A stretch of 64,000 nucleotides of DNA from Amycolatopsis jejuensis (GTDB taxonomy: Bacteria; Actinomycetota; Actinomycetes; Mycobacteriales; Pseudonocardiaceae). This document shows positions 1 to 7,587 of this stretch, piece after piece. Where the stretch lies: positions 124,001 to 188,000 of the forward strand of contig NZ_JNYZ01000019.1 in assembly GCF_000717335.1 (NCBI RefSeq), given 5' to 3'. A program made the translations under genes and the position numbers. Each line of letters opens with the position of its first letter. The stretch's first letter is position 1. The notes below the pieces were generated by a model. That model saw only the letters and a program-made list of their open reading frames with translations. It did not search any database and was not told where the DNA came from.

Positions 1-1
1 G

Positions 2-565
2 TCGACGGTGTCCGGCCACCTCATCAGCCGGACCGGCCGGTGGAAGCCGTTCCTGCTGCTCGGTGCCGTGCTGATGGTCGGCGGGCTCAGCCTGCTCGGG
101 CTGCTCGACGCACACACGAGCATCGTCGAGCTGAGTCTCTTCATGCTCGTGCTGGGCGCCGGGATGGGCATGCTCAACCAGAACCTGGTGCTGGTGGCGC
201 AGAACGACGTACCCGCGCGCGACCTCGGCGCGGCGACGTCGATGCTGTCGTTCTTCCGCAGCCTCGGCGGGTCGATCGGGGTGAGCGTGCTCGGTTCGGT
301 GCTCGCCGGCCGGGTCAGCACGCTGATCTCCGAGGGCCTCGGCCCGGCGGCGGCGACGTCCGGCGGCGGGAAGATCCCCGACCTGACCCGGCTGCCCGCG
401 CCCGTCGTCACCGTGATCCGCGAGGCCTACGGCATTGCGACGAGCGACTTGTTCCTGGTCAGCGCTCCGCTCGCGCTGCTTGTCCTGGTCGCGGTGGCGT
501 TCCTGAAGCACCTGCCGCTCAAGACGAAGAGCGGCATGGAACGGCTCGCGGACGAAGCCGCGTGA
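2..565 (+). CDS. MFS exporter of the DHA2 (EmrB/QacA) type, C-terminal part
   Basis: This is the 3' part of a drug/metabolite:H+ antiporter gene whose start lies before the window; the frame is open from base 2. The visible part has about four hydrophobic segments, including a glycine-rich helix (GAGMGMLNQN) followed by VPARDLGAATS and FFRSLGGSIGVS. These motifs are typical of the late helices of 14-TM DHA2 exporters. A short charged tail ends at TGA. The substrate cannot be told from this part. It is followed by the strong hairpin at 641-683. The family call is firm; the specific role is unknown. Confidence 0.85.
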   Translation, partial: STVSGHLISRTGRWKPFLLLGAVLMVGGLSLLGLLDAHTSIVELSLFMLVLGAGMGMLNQNLVLVAQNDVPARDLGAATSMLSFFRSLGGSIGVSVLGSVLAGRVSTLISEGLGPAAATSGGGKIPDLTRLPAPVVTVIREAYGIATSDLFLVSAPLALLVLVAVAFLKHLPLKTKSGMERLADEAA

Positions 566-635
566 GCCGGAACCCTCCGTACCCGGCTGCCTGCGCGGCG
601 TGCGGAATGGCAGTGCCGAAACGCTCCGGAGAATG

Positions 636-683
636 AAAAAGCGCCCGGGTGGCGACCGTGGAAAACGGTCGCCACCCGGGCGC
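636..683 (-). terminator. Intrinsic terminator of the whiB gene, probably bidirectional
   Basis: A perfect 19-bp inverted repeat (641-659 and 665-683) surrounds a 5-nt loop. Read on the minus strand, the stem is followed by a run of five T (bases 640-636), so it is a textbook rho-independent terminator for the leftward whiB gene. It also lies 75 bp after the rightward MFS gene and may stop that transcript from the other side. Confidence 0.85.
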
Positions 684-762
684 ACCACCGGTTCCGGAGA
701 TTCGCCGGTCGTGGTGGGGAAAACGCTCGCCCTCGCCGCCGGGAATGGGCACCGGCTCGCGG

Positions 763-1032
763 TCAGGCGGCTCGATGCCGTGCGGCGGCGGAGCCGGCGC
801 GAACCAGCTTCCGGCGCTCCAGCTCGGTGGTTCCCCCGAAGATCCCGTTGTCGAGACCGTTGTCGAGGGCGTAGGTCAGGCATTCCGCGCGGACCGGGCA
901 TCGTGCACAGACCGCCTTGGCCTTCTCGACCTGACGCGCTCCGGGCCCGATCGCGGAAATCGGGAAGAACAGTTCCGGGTCCTCGTCCTGGCACGCCGCG
1001 CGGGCGAGCCAGCCGGTGGCCGTGAGTTCCAT
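763..1032 (-). CDS. WhiB-family iron-sulfur transcription regulator
   Basis: An 89-residue WhiB-like protein. The four cluster-binding cysteines are at 14, 42, 45 and 51 (C...CxxC...C), as in all Wbl proteins that bind [4Fe-4S]. The usual G[V/I]WGG turn reads GIFGG (63-67), so the conserved Trp is Phe. A basic tail (ERRKLVR) follows, as in family members that contact DNA. Known Wbl proteins bind region 4 of the primary sigma factor and control development or stress. The start is supported by a very strong ribosome site at 1043-1052. It is divergent from a double sigma factor gene, with a 466-bp gap. Confidence 0.93.
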   Translation of the reverse strand: MELTATGWLARAACQDEDPELFFPISAIGPGARQVEKAKAVCARCPVRAECLTYALDNGLDNGIFGGTTELERRKLVRAGSAAARHRAA

Positions 1033-1303
1033 TGGTGCTTTTCACCTCCTCCATTCTCGGTGCATTCGATCGTGATTCCTCGTGATTCCATTGTCGAAAC
1101 GTGGTCAACCGAGTTCTTCGCGCGCACGCGCACGACGCACCTGCGGAGAGTGTTCGGTGGGCTTCCGGCCGCACCGTCCGTGCCACCCGATACGAGAGGG
1201 GGCCGACGACGACCGACTTTCCAAGTTACCACCGATCACCGTCCGCGCCGAGAATTTCGATTCAGCTCACACCGCGGGCGCGGTTTCCGGGCAGCAGCGG
1301 TGC

Positions 1304-1331
1304 CCGGCCGGCCATCTCGGCCGGTTTTCTT
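1304..1331 (+). terminator. Terminator-like hairpin in the whiB-sigma intergenic region
   Basis: Seven-base G/C arms (1304-1310 and 1318-1324) with a 7-nt loop are followed directly by TTTTCTT on the plus strand. This has the form of an intrinsic terminator, yet no plus-strand gene lies between 565 and 1499. It could end a small RNA started near the whiB promoter, or act as an attenuator in the leader of the sigma gene. The rest of the 1033-1498 gap shows no further gene. Confidence 0.4.
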
Positions 1332-1498
1332 GCCTGCCACGGCTTCCCTCCTCCCCCGAAGCGGTCCCGGCGATCCGCCGCCACCTCCGGGTACCCGGTA
1401 TCCGGCGGATTACCCACGGTTCCGTGATCGAATCGTTACACCCACCGGCCGCCTCACTGCACCTGTTTCGACAGGTCCGGGTTCGGAGGAGGTGGCAG

Positions 1499-2638
1499 GT
1501 GTCGGGGTTCGACGGGTTCTTCCGCGCCGATTTCCCCCGGCTGGTGGCGTTCCTGTGCGCCACCGGGCTCGGGCCTGCCGCGGCGCGCGAGGTGGCGGTG
1601 GAGGCGTTCGTCCACGAGACCGGGACGTGGCCGCCACCGGGGGACGCGCGGGCGGCGGTCCGGCTCACCGCGGTCCGCCTCGCCGCCGAACAGGCGTGGT
1701 TCGACCCTGCGTACGGGGAGCCGGGCGACCGGCTGGCGGCAGTCGTGGAGCGGAACGCACTGGGGGTCGAGCTGCTCGCGACGCTGCCGGATACCCAGCG
1801 CACGGTGCTGGCCTGGTCGCTCGACGGGTTCCCGCCCGCGGCCATCGCCACGGCGCTGGGCATGGCGGGCAGCACGGTCCGCTCGAACCTGCGGCACGCA
1901 CGGGAACGGCTGAAGGGCCGGCTCGAACCGGCCGGCCACGAGGAGGCACTGATGACCGCACTGCTCGAAGCCGACGCTGCCCTGGTCGGCGCGCTGCGCT
2001 CCACCCTGGCCGTCGAAGACGCGCTGACCAGGGTGAAAACGTCGGCCGCCGCGCTGGCCGTGCCGCGGTTCCCGGCCGAGCGGCCCGGGTTCGACGGCCC
2101 GGTCCGCGCCGCGATCGACGGTGCCCCGGACGCCGCGCAGGAACTCCTCAGCGCGGTGCGGCCGCTGGTCGTGCGCTACTGCCGGGCGCGGCTCGGCGGG
2201 CTGGAGAACGCCTACGCGTCGGCGGACGACGTGGCACAGGACGTCTGTCTCGCGTTGCTCACCGCGCTGCCCGGCTACCGCCAGCAGGGGCGGCCGTTCC
2301 TCGCGTTCGTGTACGGCATCGCGCAGCACAAGGTCGCCGACGCCCACCGCGCCGCCGCGCGCAACCGGGCCGACGCGACGCCGGATCTGCCGGACACCGC
2401 CGATCCGGCGGACGGCCCCGAACAACATGCACTGCGCGACGAGCTGAACGACCGCCTGTCCCGGCTGTTGCAGCTGCTGCCGGAACGACAGCGGGAGATC
2501 GTGGTGCTGCGCGTGGTAGTCGGGCTTTCCGCGGAGGAGACGGCCGAAGCGGTCGATTCCACGCCGGGTGCGGTCCGGGTCGCGCAGCACCGCGCGCTGC
2601 TGCGGTTGCGCTCAGCGCTGGAGCGAAGACGCGGCTGA
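1499..2638 (+). CDS. Tandem fusion of two ECF-type sigma factors (C-terminal half ShbA/SigD-like)
   Basis: A 379-residue protein from GTG 1499, which has GGAGGAGGT (1485-1493) just upstream. Residues 1-150 form one degenerate ECF sigma: a region-2-like start (FDGFFRADFPRLVAFL) and region 4 (LPDTQRTVLAWSLDG..., then an HTH with GMAGSTVRSNLRHARERLKG). Residues from about 215 form a second, complete sigma of the ShbA/mycobacterial SigD kind: SADDVAQDVCLALLTALPGY and a GRPFLAFVYGIAQHKVADAHR region 2, then LPERQREIVVLRVVVGLSAEE region 4. An in-frame ATG at 1952 with GAGGAGG upstream could give a separate 228-residue C-terminal product. No frameshift is needed. Its 3' end overlaps the convergent LysR gene by 27 bp. 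Confidence 0.85.
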   Translation: MSGFDGFFRADFPRLVAFLCATGLGPAAAREVAVEAFVHETGTWPPPGDARAAVRLTAVRLAAEQAWFDPAYGEPGDRLAAVVERNALGVELLATLPDTQRTVLAWSLDGFPPAAIATALGMAGSTVRSNLRHARERLKGRLEPAGHEEALMTALLEADAALVGALRSTLAVEDALTRVKTSAAALAVPRFPAERPGFDGPVRAAIDGAPDAAQELLSAVRPLVVRYCRARLGGLENAYASADDVAQDVCLALLTALPGYRQQGRPFLAFVYGIAQHKVADAHRAAARNRADATPDLPDTADPADGPEQHALRDELNDRLSRLLQLLPERQREIVVLRVVVGLSAEETAEAVDSTPGAVRVAQHRALLRLRSALERRRG

Positions 2639-3484
2639 AGCATCCCCGATCTGCGCGACGACGAACTCCGCCAGCGCGGTGATCGGTCCTTCGGTGCCGT
2701 CCCGGGACAGCAGGACGAAATCGACGTCGCCCGGGTCGGGCAGGCCGAGCTCGGCGGGCAGCTCGACGAGGTCGGCCGGGACGAGACTGCGCGCGTGCAC
2801 CGTGATGCCGAGCCCCGCGGCCGCGGCGGCACGCAACCCGGTGAGGCTCGACGTGAGACACGCCGCCCGCCATTCCAGGCCCGCGCGTTCCAGCGTTTCG
2901 ACCGCCAGCTGCCGGGTGACCGACGGCATCGGGTACTGCACCAGCGGCACCGGCTCGCCGGGCGGCAGATCCGTGGCCGCGGACCCGATCCACACCAGCG
3001 GTTCGCGGCGCAGCAGCCGTCCCGGACCGGCCGCGCCCGGACGGCGTTTGCCGAGCACCAGGTCGAGCCTGCCTTCGGCGATCCGGCGGGCGAGCACGTC
3101 GGACAGCTCCACGTGCAGTTCGACGTCCACCAGTGGATGGCTTTTCCGCAGCCGCCGCAGGATCGGCGGAAGCTCCTCGAGCGCGAAGTCCTCGGACACG
3201 CCGAACCGGACCCGGCCGCGGACCTGCGCGCCGTGGAAGTGCCGGGCCGCGCGGTCTTCGGTGTCCACAATGGTCTGCGCGAACCCGAGCATGGCCTGTC
3301 CGCGTGCGGTGAGCTCGACCGTGTGCGTGTCACGCGCGAACAGCTGGCCGCCCGTTTCGCTCTCCAGCCGCCGGATGTGCTGGCTGACGGTGGGCTGTCC
3401 CACGCCGAGCCGCTTCGCCGCGGCCGTGAAGCTGCGCGTTTCGGCCACGGCAAGGAAAGAGCGGCACAGTCGGGGGTCCAGCAC
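2612..3484 (-). CDS. LysR-family regulator next to an SBF transporter
   Basis: A 290-residue LysR regulator. The winged HTH is at about residues 5-65 (SFTAAAKRLGVGQPTVSQHIRRLE), followed by the effector-binding domain. The start is GTG at 3484. It is divergent from the SBF-type transporter gene at 3581, so it probably controls that gene; a 12-bp palindrome lies between them at 3500-3511. The 3' end overlaps the end of the double sigma gene on the other strand. The effector is unknown. Confidence 0.9.
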   Translation of the reverse strand: MLDPRLCRSFLAVAETRSFTAAAKRLGVGQPTVSQHIRRLESETGGQLFARDTHTVELTARGQAMLGFAQTIVDTEDRAARHFHGAQVRGRVRFGVSEDFALEELPPILRRLRKSHPLVDVELHVELSDVLARRIAEGRLDLVLGKRRPGAAGPGRLLRREPLVWIGSAATDLPPGEPVPLVQYPMPSVTRQLAVETLERAGLEWRAACLTSSLTGLRAAAAAGLGITVHARSLVPADLVELPAELGLPDPGDVDFVLLSRDGTEGPITALAEFVVAQIGDASAASSLQR

Positions 3485-3499
3485 GGGTCCACCTTATCG

Positions 3500-3511
3500 C
3501 ATTTTGAAATG
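3500..3511. promoter_or_regulatory. Candidate LysR operator
   Basis: CATTTTGAAATG is a perfect dyad (CATTT/AAATG) centred in the 96-bp gap between the divergent lysR and SBF-transporter genes. Its position fits autoregulation and target control, but only the symmetry is seen, not binding. Confidence 0.4.
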
Positions 3512-3580
3512 ACAGTCAGTATGGTGATCGGGGTTCCCAATGATCCCGCGCGACGGGAAGATGGGCGGGAAAGGAGCGCC

Positions 3581-4600
3581 ATGACCTCCGTGCTCGCCTC
3601 GCTCACCCGTCCCGTCTCGGCCTTGCTGGCCAAGCTGCGGATCGACCCGTTCATCGCCGCGATCCTCGTCACCGTGGGCATTGCGTCGCTGCTGCCTGCC
3701 TCCGGCACGACCGCCGCCGGGTTCGGGATCGCGTCGAAGGTCGCCGTCGGGTTCCTGTTCTTTCTCTACGGGGCGCGCCTTTCCAGCCAGGAGGCGGTGG
3801 AGGGGATGCGGCACTGGCGGCTGCACGTCACTGTGCTCTGCGCCACGTTCGTGCTGTTTCCGTTGCTGGGGCTGGCCACGTCGTTCCTCTCCCCCGGCCT
3901 GCTGACCACTCCGCTGTACACCGGCTTGCTGTTCCTGTGCCTGCTCCCGTCGACCGTGCAGTCGTCGATCGCGTTCACCTCGATCGCGAAGGGCAACGTC
4001 GCGGCGGCGATCTGCAGTGCGTCGCTGTCGAATCTGCTCGGCATCGTGCTCACGCCGCTGCTGGTCGCGCTGCTGCTGTCGGCGAACGGACCGGGGGTGA
4101 GCGGGTCGGCGGTGCTGGACATCGTGCTGCAGCTGCTCGTGCCCTTCATCGCGGGGCAGCTCGCGCGCCGCTGGATCGGCGGCTGGGTGCGACGGCATTC
4201 CGCACCGCTGAAGCTGGTGGACCGCGGGTCGATCCTGCTGGTGGTGTACACCGCGTTCAGTGAGGGCATGACCGAGGGCATCTGGCACACGCTGGAAATC
4301 GGCCCGCTGCTCGTGCTCCTCGCGGTGTGCTGCGTACTGCTGGCCGTGGTGCTCGGGGTGACCGGCGGCGGGGCGAAGCTGCTCGGCTTCTCCCGCGCCG
4401 ACCGGATCACCATCGTGTTCTGCGGGTCCAAGAAGAGCCTGGCGAGCGGCCTTCCGATGGCGACCGTCCTGTTCGGACACGCCGAGGTCGGGCTGATCGT
4501 GTTGCCGCTCATGCTCTTTCACCAGATTCAGCTGATCGTGTGCGCTGCGCTGGCCCGCCGGTACGCGCGCACTGCTCCCGCGGAGCTCGTTGCGGCCTGA
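3581..4600 (+). CDS. Bile acid:sodium symporter-like membrane transporter (YfeH/SBF-like)
   Basis: A 339-residue membrane protein with about ten hydrophobic helices. The segment PSTVQSSIAFTSIAKGNVAAAICSASLSN resembles the crossing-helix signature of the SBF_like/YfeH branch of the bile-acid:Na+ symporter superfamily. Family members move organic anions with sodium; the substrate here is unknown. The ATG at 3581 is preceded by AAAGGAG. The gene is divergent from a LysR regulator, which suggests that it is induced by its substrate. Confidence 0.85.
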   Translation: MTSVLASLTRPVSALLAKLRIDPFIAAILVTVGIASLLPASGTTAAGFGIASKVAVGFLFFLYGARLSSQEAVEGMRHWRLHVTVLCATFVLFPLLGLATSFLSPGLLTTPLYTGLLFLCLLPSTVQSSIAFTSIAKGNVAAAICSASLSNLLGIVLTPLLVALLLSANGPGVSGSAVLDIVLQLLVPFIAGQLARRWIGGWVRRHSAPLKLVDRGSILLVVYTAFSEGMTEGIWHTLEIGPLLVLLAVCCVLLAVVLGVTGGGAKLLGFSRADRITIVFCGSKKSLASGLPMATVLFGHAEVGLIVLPLMLFHQIQLIVCAALARRYARTAPAELVAA

Positions 4601-4604
4601 CGGT

Positions 4605-5657
4605 TCAGCCGAGCACGCGCTTCACCTGCCGGGCCTGGACGTCGACCTCGGCAACGGTGAGGTCTTCGTTCAGCACCCAGGCCGTGGTGGAGTCGGCGCT
4701 GAAGCTGATGGCCTGGCGCGGTCCCTTCAGTCCGGTGACGGTGCCGAGCACGGTGCCGGTTGCCGGGTCGACCGCGGTCAGGGAGTTCCCGGCGAGGTTA
4801 CCGGAGAACAGCACCTTCTCGTCCGGGGAAAGGGCTGCGCCGTACGGCTTCTCCCCCACGGTGACCTTCTGCACGATCGCCCTTGTTGCGGTGTCCACAA
4901 TGGACACAGTGTTGTCGCCGCTGCCGGCGACGTACAGGCGGGTGCCGTCGTGGCTGACCGAGAGGCCGCGTACTTCGTTGAACGGGCCGATGTTGCCGAT
5001 CGGCTTGTCGGTTGCGGTGTCGACCACGGTGATGCGGTTGCCCTCGTAGTTCGTGACGTACACCTTGTCGCCTGCCGGGGAGAGCTTCACACCTTGGCGG
5101 GGCTGGGAAAAGCCGGTGATGACCGTCAGCGGGCGGCTGGCTTTGAGGTCGACCACGGTGACGGTACCGGAGGCTTGATTGTTGGCGTACAAGCGTTTTC
5201 CGTCGCTGGTCTGGGCGGTGCCGAAGACGCCCGCGCCGAGCGGGAGGCGCTTCTCCAGGCGGAAGGTCCAGGTGGAGAGGCGGTCGAGGACGCCTAGGGT
5301 ACTGTCGGAAACGGTGAAGCTGTGGCCGTCCGGGGCGAAGAGGATGTTGCGCGGGCTGACGTATCCGCCGATTTCGGTGATCTTGCGGCCGGTGTGCAGG
5401 TCGATCACGACCAGGGTGCCCGACTGGGATTTCGCTGCCACGGCGAGGCGTTGGTCGGGGCTGATCGCGAGGGTGTTGTTGTGGATCTGGCCGTCGAATG
5501 GGGTGGGTACGCCGTTTACGGTGCCTTCGTAGGCGCCGAAGCTGCGTAATTGAGCCACCGGGTTTGGGTCTGCTGTGGCCACTGCGCCGGGCAGGACGAG
5601 CACGGCGGCCGCGGCGGCGCCCAGGATCATCCGGCGGGCGGATTTGGCTTGCATCAC
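4605..5657 (-). CDS. Secreted YncE-like seven-blade beta-propeller
   Basis: A 350-residue protein with an N-terminal signal peptide (SARRMILGAAAAAVLVLPGAVATA, cut near ATA-DP). The rest is a chain of YVTN-type repeats with the recurring pattern LYVANxxSGTVTVVD.T....I, as in YncE and surface-layer propellers. The role is probably extracytoplasmic binding; no catalytic site is seen. GTG 5657, with ATG immediately after it, follows a GAGGAG site. It lies 42 bp after the ABC ATPase gene on the same strand, so it is probably the last gene of that importer operon. E. coli YncE is iron-regulated, which fits the neighbourhood. Confidence 0.85.
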   Translation of the reverse strand: MMQAKSARRMILGAAAAAVLVLPGAVATADPNPVAQLRSFGAYEGTVNGVPTPFDGQIHNNTLAISPDQRLAVAAKSQSGTLVVIDLHTGRKITEIGGYVSPRNILFAPDGHSFTVSDSTLGVLDRLSTWTFRLEKRLPLGAGVFGTAQTSDGKRLYANNQASGTVTVVDLKASRPLTVITGFSQPRQGVKLSPAGDKVYVTNYEGNRITVVDTATDKPIGNIGPFNEVRGLSVSHDGTRLYVAGSGDNTVSIVDTATRAIVQKVTVGEKPYGAALSPDEKVLFSGNLAGNSLTAVDPATGTVLGTVTGLKGPRQAISFSADSTTAWVLNEDLTVAEVDVQARQVKRVLG

Positions 5658-5699
5658 CAGTGTTGTCTCCTCGTTCGGGGCATCCGTCGTGGACGCTCG

Positions 5700-6506
5700 C
5701 TACTGGGGATACGCGCGCGGGGGCCGGAGTGTTGAATCGGTTTCGAGCGGCCGCAGGAGAATTCTCGGCGCGCCGGTCACCGGGTCGTCCACCATGGACC
5801 CGGCGACCCCGAAGACCTCGCGCAGCAACGGTTCGGTGAAGACGTCGTGCGGAGTACCGGAGGCAACCACCCGTCCCTGATGCAGGGCGACGACGGTGTC
5901 GGCGTATTGCGCGGCCAGGTCGAGGGAATGAAGCGCGGCGAGCACGGTGACCCCGAGCGAAGTGGCGAGTTCGAGTGCGGCGATCTGGTGGTGCGGGTCG
6001 AGGTGGTTGGTGGGTTCGTCGAGGACCAGCAGGCGCGGGTTTTGTGCCAGCGCCTGCGCGAGGGCCACGCGCTGCCGTTCGCCGCCGGAGAGGGTCGACA
6101 GTGGACGGTCGGCGAATTCCGTGCAGCCGCATCGGTCCAGTGCTTGGTCCACCACGGATCGGTCGATTTCGGTTGGGCGGCCCCAGGTGGTCTGGTAGGG
6201 TTGGCGGCCTAACGTCGCGAATTCTCTTGCAGTGAAGTCGAAACCGCCTGCCTGGTCTTGTCCGAGCACGCCCACGGTACGCGCGAGCGTGCGGCGGGGG
6301 ATGGTGCGGATGTCGTGGTTGTCGAGCCTGGCGGTGCCCGATTGTGGTGTCACTGCGCGGTAAAGGGTCTTGAGGAGGGTTGATTTGCCACTGCCATTGG
6401 GTCCGACGACTGCGACGAAGGCACCGTCGGGGACGGTCAGGTGTGCTTCGCGTACGGCCGGGACGCCGCGGTATTCCACGGTGATGCCGGAGAAGTCGAT
6501 CCTCAT
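5700..6506 (-). CDS. ABC importer ATPase, FecE/BtuD type
   Basis: A 268-residue ATPase for siderophore, heme or cobalamin-type uptake. The Walker A motif GPNGSGKST is at 35-43, the Q-loop is near GQDQAGG, the signature LSGGERQRVALAQALAQ follows, then Walker B LLVLDEPTNHLDP and the switch His in ALHSLD. It pairs with the FecCD permease (6598-7587) and the lipoprotein (7584-8741). Its ATG overlaps by ATGA the stop of a decayed permease tail (6503-6597), suggesting that it was once translationally coupled to a second permease end. Confidence 0.92.
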   Translation of the reverse strand: MRIDFSGITVEYRGVPAVREAHLTVPDGAFVAVVGPNGSGKSTLLKTLYRAVTPQSGTARLDNHDIRTIPRRTLARTVGVLGQDQAGGFDFTAREFATLGRQPYQTTWGRPTEIDRSVVDQALDRCGCTEFADRPLSTLSGGERQRVALAQALAQNPRLLVLDEPTNHLDPHHQIAALELATSLGVTVLAALHSLDLAAQYADTVVALHQGRVVASGTPHDVFTEPLLREVFGVAGSMVDDPVTGAPRILLRPLETDSTLRPPRAYPQ

Positions 6507-6597
6507 GCCAATCCTGCCGTCTTGGCTGGGTTGCGCTGCAGCGCCAATAGGTACATTCGGGCGTCGATCGCCGTGGTGATGCCGGAGGACTTGATCG
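6503..6597 (-). pseudogene. Decayed second copy of the FecCD permease 3' end
   Basis: Between the permease stop and the ATPase start lies a segment that, in one frame, reads GITTAIDARMYLLALQRN and then PAKTAGLA-stop. This closely mirrors the true permease end TAAIGVPAFLLVLRRSPAGAVGLA-stop. The nucleotide match runs across about 80 bp in the same order. The copy still ends in a stop that overlaps the ATPase ATG. It is either a remnant of a lost FecD-type second permease gene or a local tandem duplication of the 3' end. It has no start of its own. Confidence 0.7.
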
Positions 6598-7587
6598 TCA
6601 CGCCAGTCCCACCGCCCCGGCCGGGCTGCGCCGCAACACCAGCAGGAACGCCGGGACGCCGATCGCCGCGGTGAGGATGCCGATCGGCAGCTCGGCTGGG
6701 GCCAGGACGAGCCGGGCCGCGGTGTCCGCCCACACCACGAGGAGCGCGCCCAGCAGGGCGGTCACCGGCAGCGAGCGGCGGTGATCCGCGCCGGCCAGCA
6801 GGCGGGCCAGGTTCGGGACCACGAGGCCGACGAAACCGATGCTGCCCGACACCGCGACCACCGTCCCGGTCAGCAGGGTCACCACGACCAGCAGCACGGC
6901 GCGCGCCCGTCCGGCGTGCAGGCCGAGTGCCGCGGCGCCGTCGTCGCCGAGCACGAGCAGGTTGATGCGGCCGGCCATCATCAGGCTTGCGGCGACGAGG
7001 ACGGTCACCACAGCGCAAGTCACCCACGCCAGCTGCCACTGCGCGCCGGCGAGACTTCCCAGCAGCCAGAACAACACCTGGTGCTGTGCCTGAGGATCGT
7101 CGGTGCGCAGAAGGAGAAACGAGACGACACCGGACAGCAGCTGACCGACCGCAACGCCGGTCATCACCATCCGCCCCGGGGAACGGTTGCGGGACAACAA
7201 CATCACGGCGACCGCAGTGACCAGCGCCCCGGCAAACGCCGCGAGAGGCAACCCTGCGACGATCGGCCCAACGGTCGTCAGCACGAGCACAGCCCCCACC
7301 GCCGCACCGGACGACAGGCCGAGCACGTACGGCTCCCCGAGCGGATTTCGGGTCACCGCCTGAGTCAGCAACCCGGCGACGGCAAGCCCGGCGCCGACGA
7401 ACGCGCCCTCCAGGACGCGGGGTGCCCGCAGCTGGGTCACGATGAAGTCGAACTGACCGGGGCTGCCGTGTCCGACGTAGAGCGCTCGCACCACGTCTCC
7501 TGGCGGCACGGCCACCGGTCCGAGGCCGATGGCGAGTATCATGGAGATCAGGAGAATTACCGCCAGGGCAGCGATTTTTGTCTTCAT
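6598..7587 (-). CDS. FecCD-family ABC importer permease
   Basis: A 329-residue inner-membrane permease of the iron-siderophore/cobalamin importer family, with about ten helices. Typical motifs are present: LRAPRVLEGAFVGAGLAVAGLLTQAVTRNPLGEPYVLGLSSGAA near residues 50-95 and GSIGFVGLVVPNLARLLAGADHRRSLP near 240-270. Its ATG overlaps the lipoprotein stop by 4 bp (ATGA), so the two are co-translated. Only one permease gene is present, so a homodimer is expected. A decayed duplicate of its 3' end follows. Confidence 0.92.
   Translation of the reverse strand: MKTKIAALAVILLISMILAIGLGPVAVPPGDVVRALYVGHGSPGQFDFIVTQLRAPRVLEGAFVGAGLAVAGLLTQAVTRNPLGEPYVLGLSSGAAVGAVLVLTTVGPIVAGLPLAAFAGALVTAVAVMLLSRNRSPGRMVMTGVAVGQLLSGVVSFLLLRTDDPQAQHQVLFWLLGSLAGAQWQLAWVTCAVVTVLVAASLMMAGRINLLVLGDDGAAALGLHAGRARAVLLVVVTLLTGTVVAVSGSIGFVGLVVPNLARLLAGADHRRSLPVTALLGALLVVWADTAARLVLAPAELPIGILTAAIGVPAFLLVLRRSPAGAVGLA

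Noticed and set aside
1267..2004. Minus-strand coding frames opposite the sigma fusion
   Set aside because: They have Ser/Ala/Arg-rich composition, no ribosome site and no motif. The plus strand has clear sigma motifs across the same DNA.
1952..2638. Treating the ShbA-like half as a separate gene only
   Set aside because: There is no stop between the halves and the upstream GTG has a very strong ribosome site, so the fused gene was reported, with the internal start noted.
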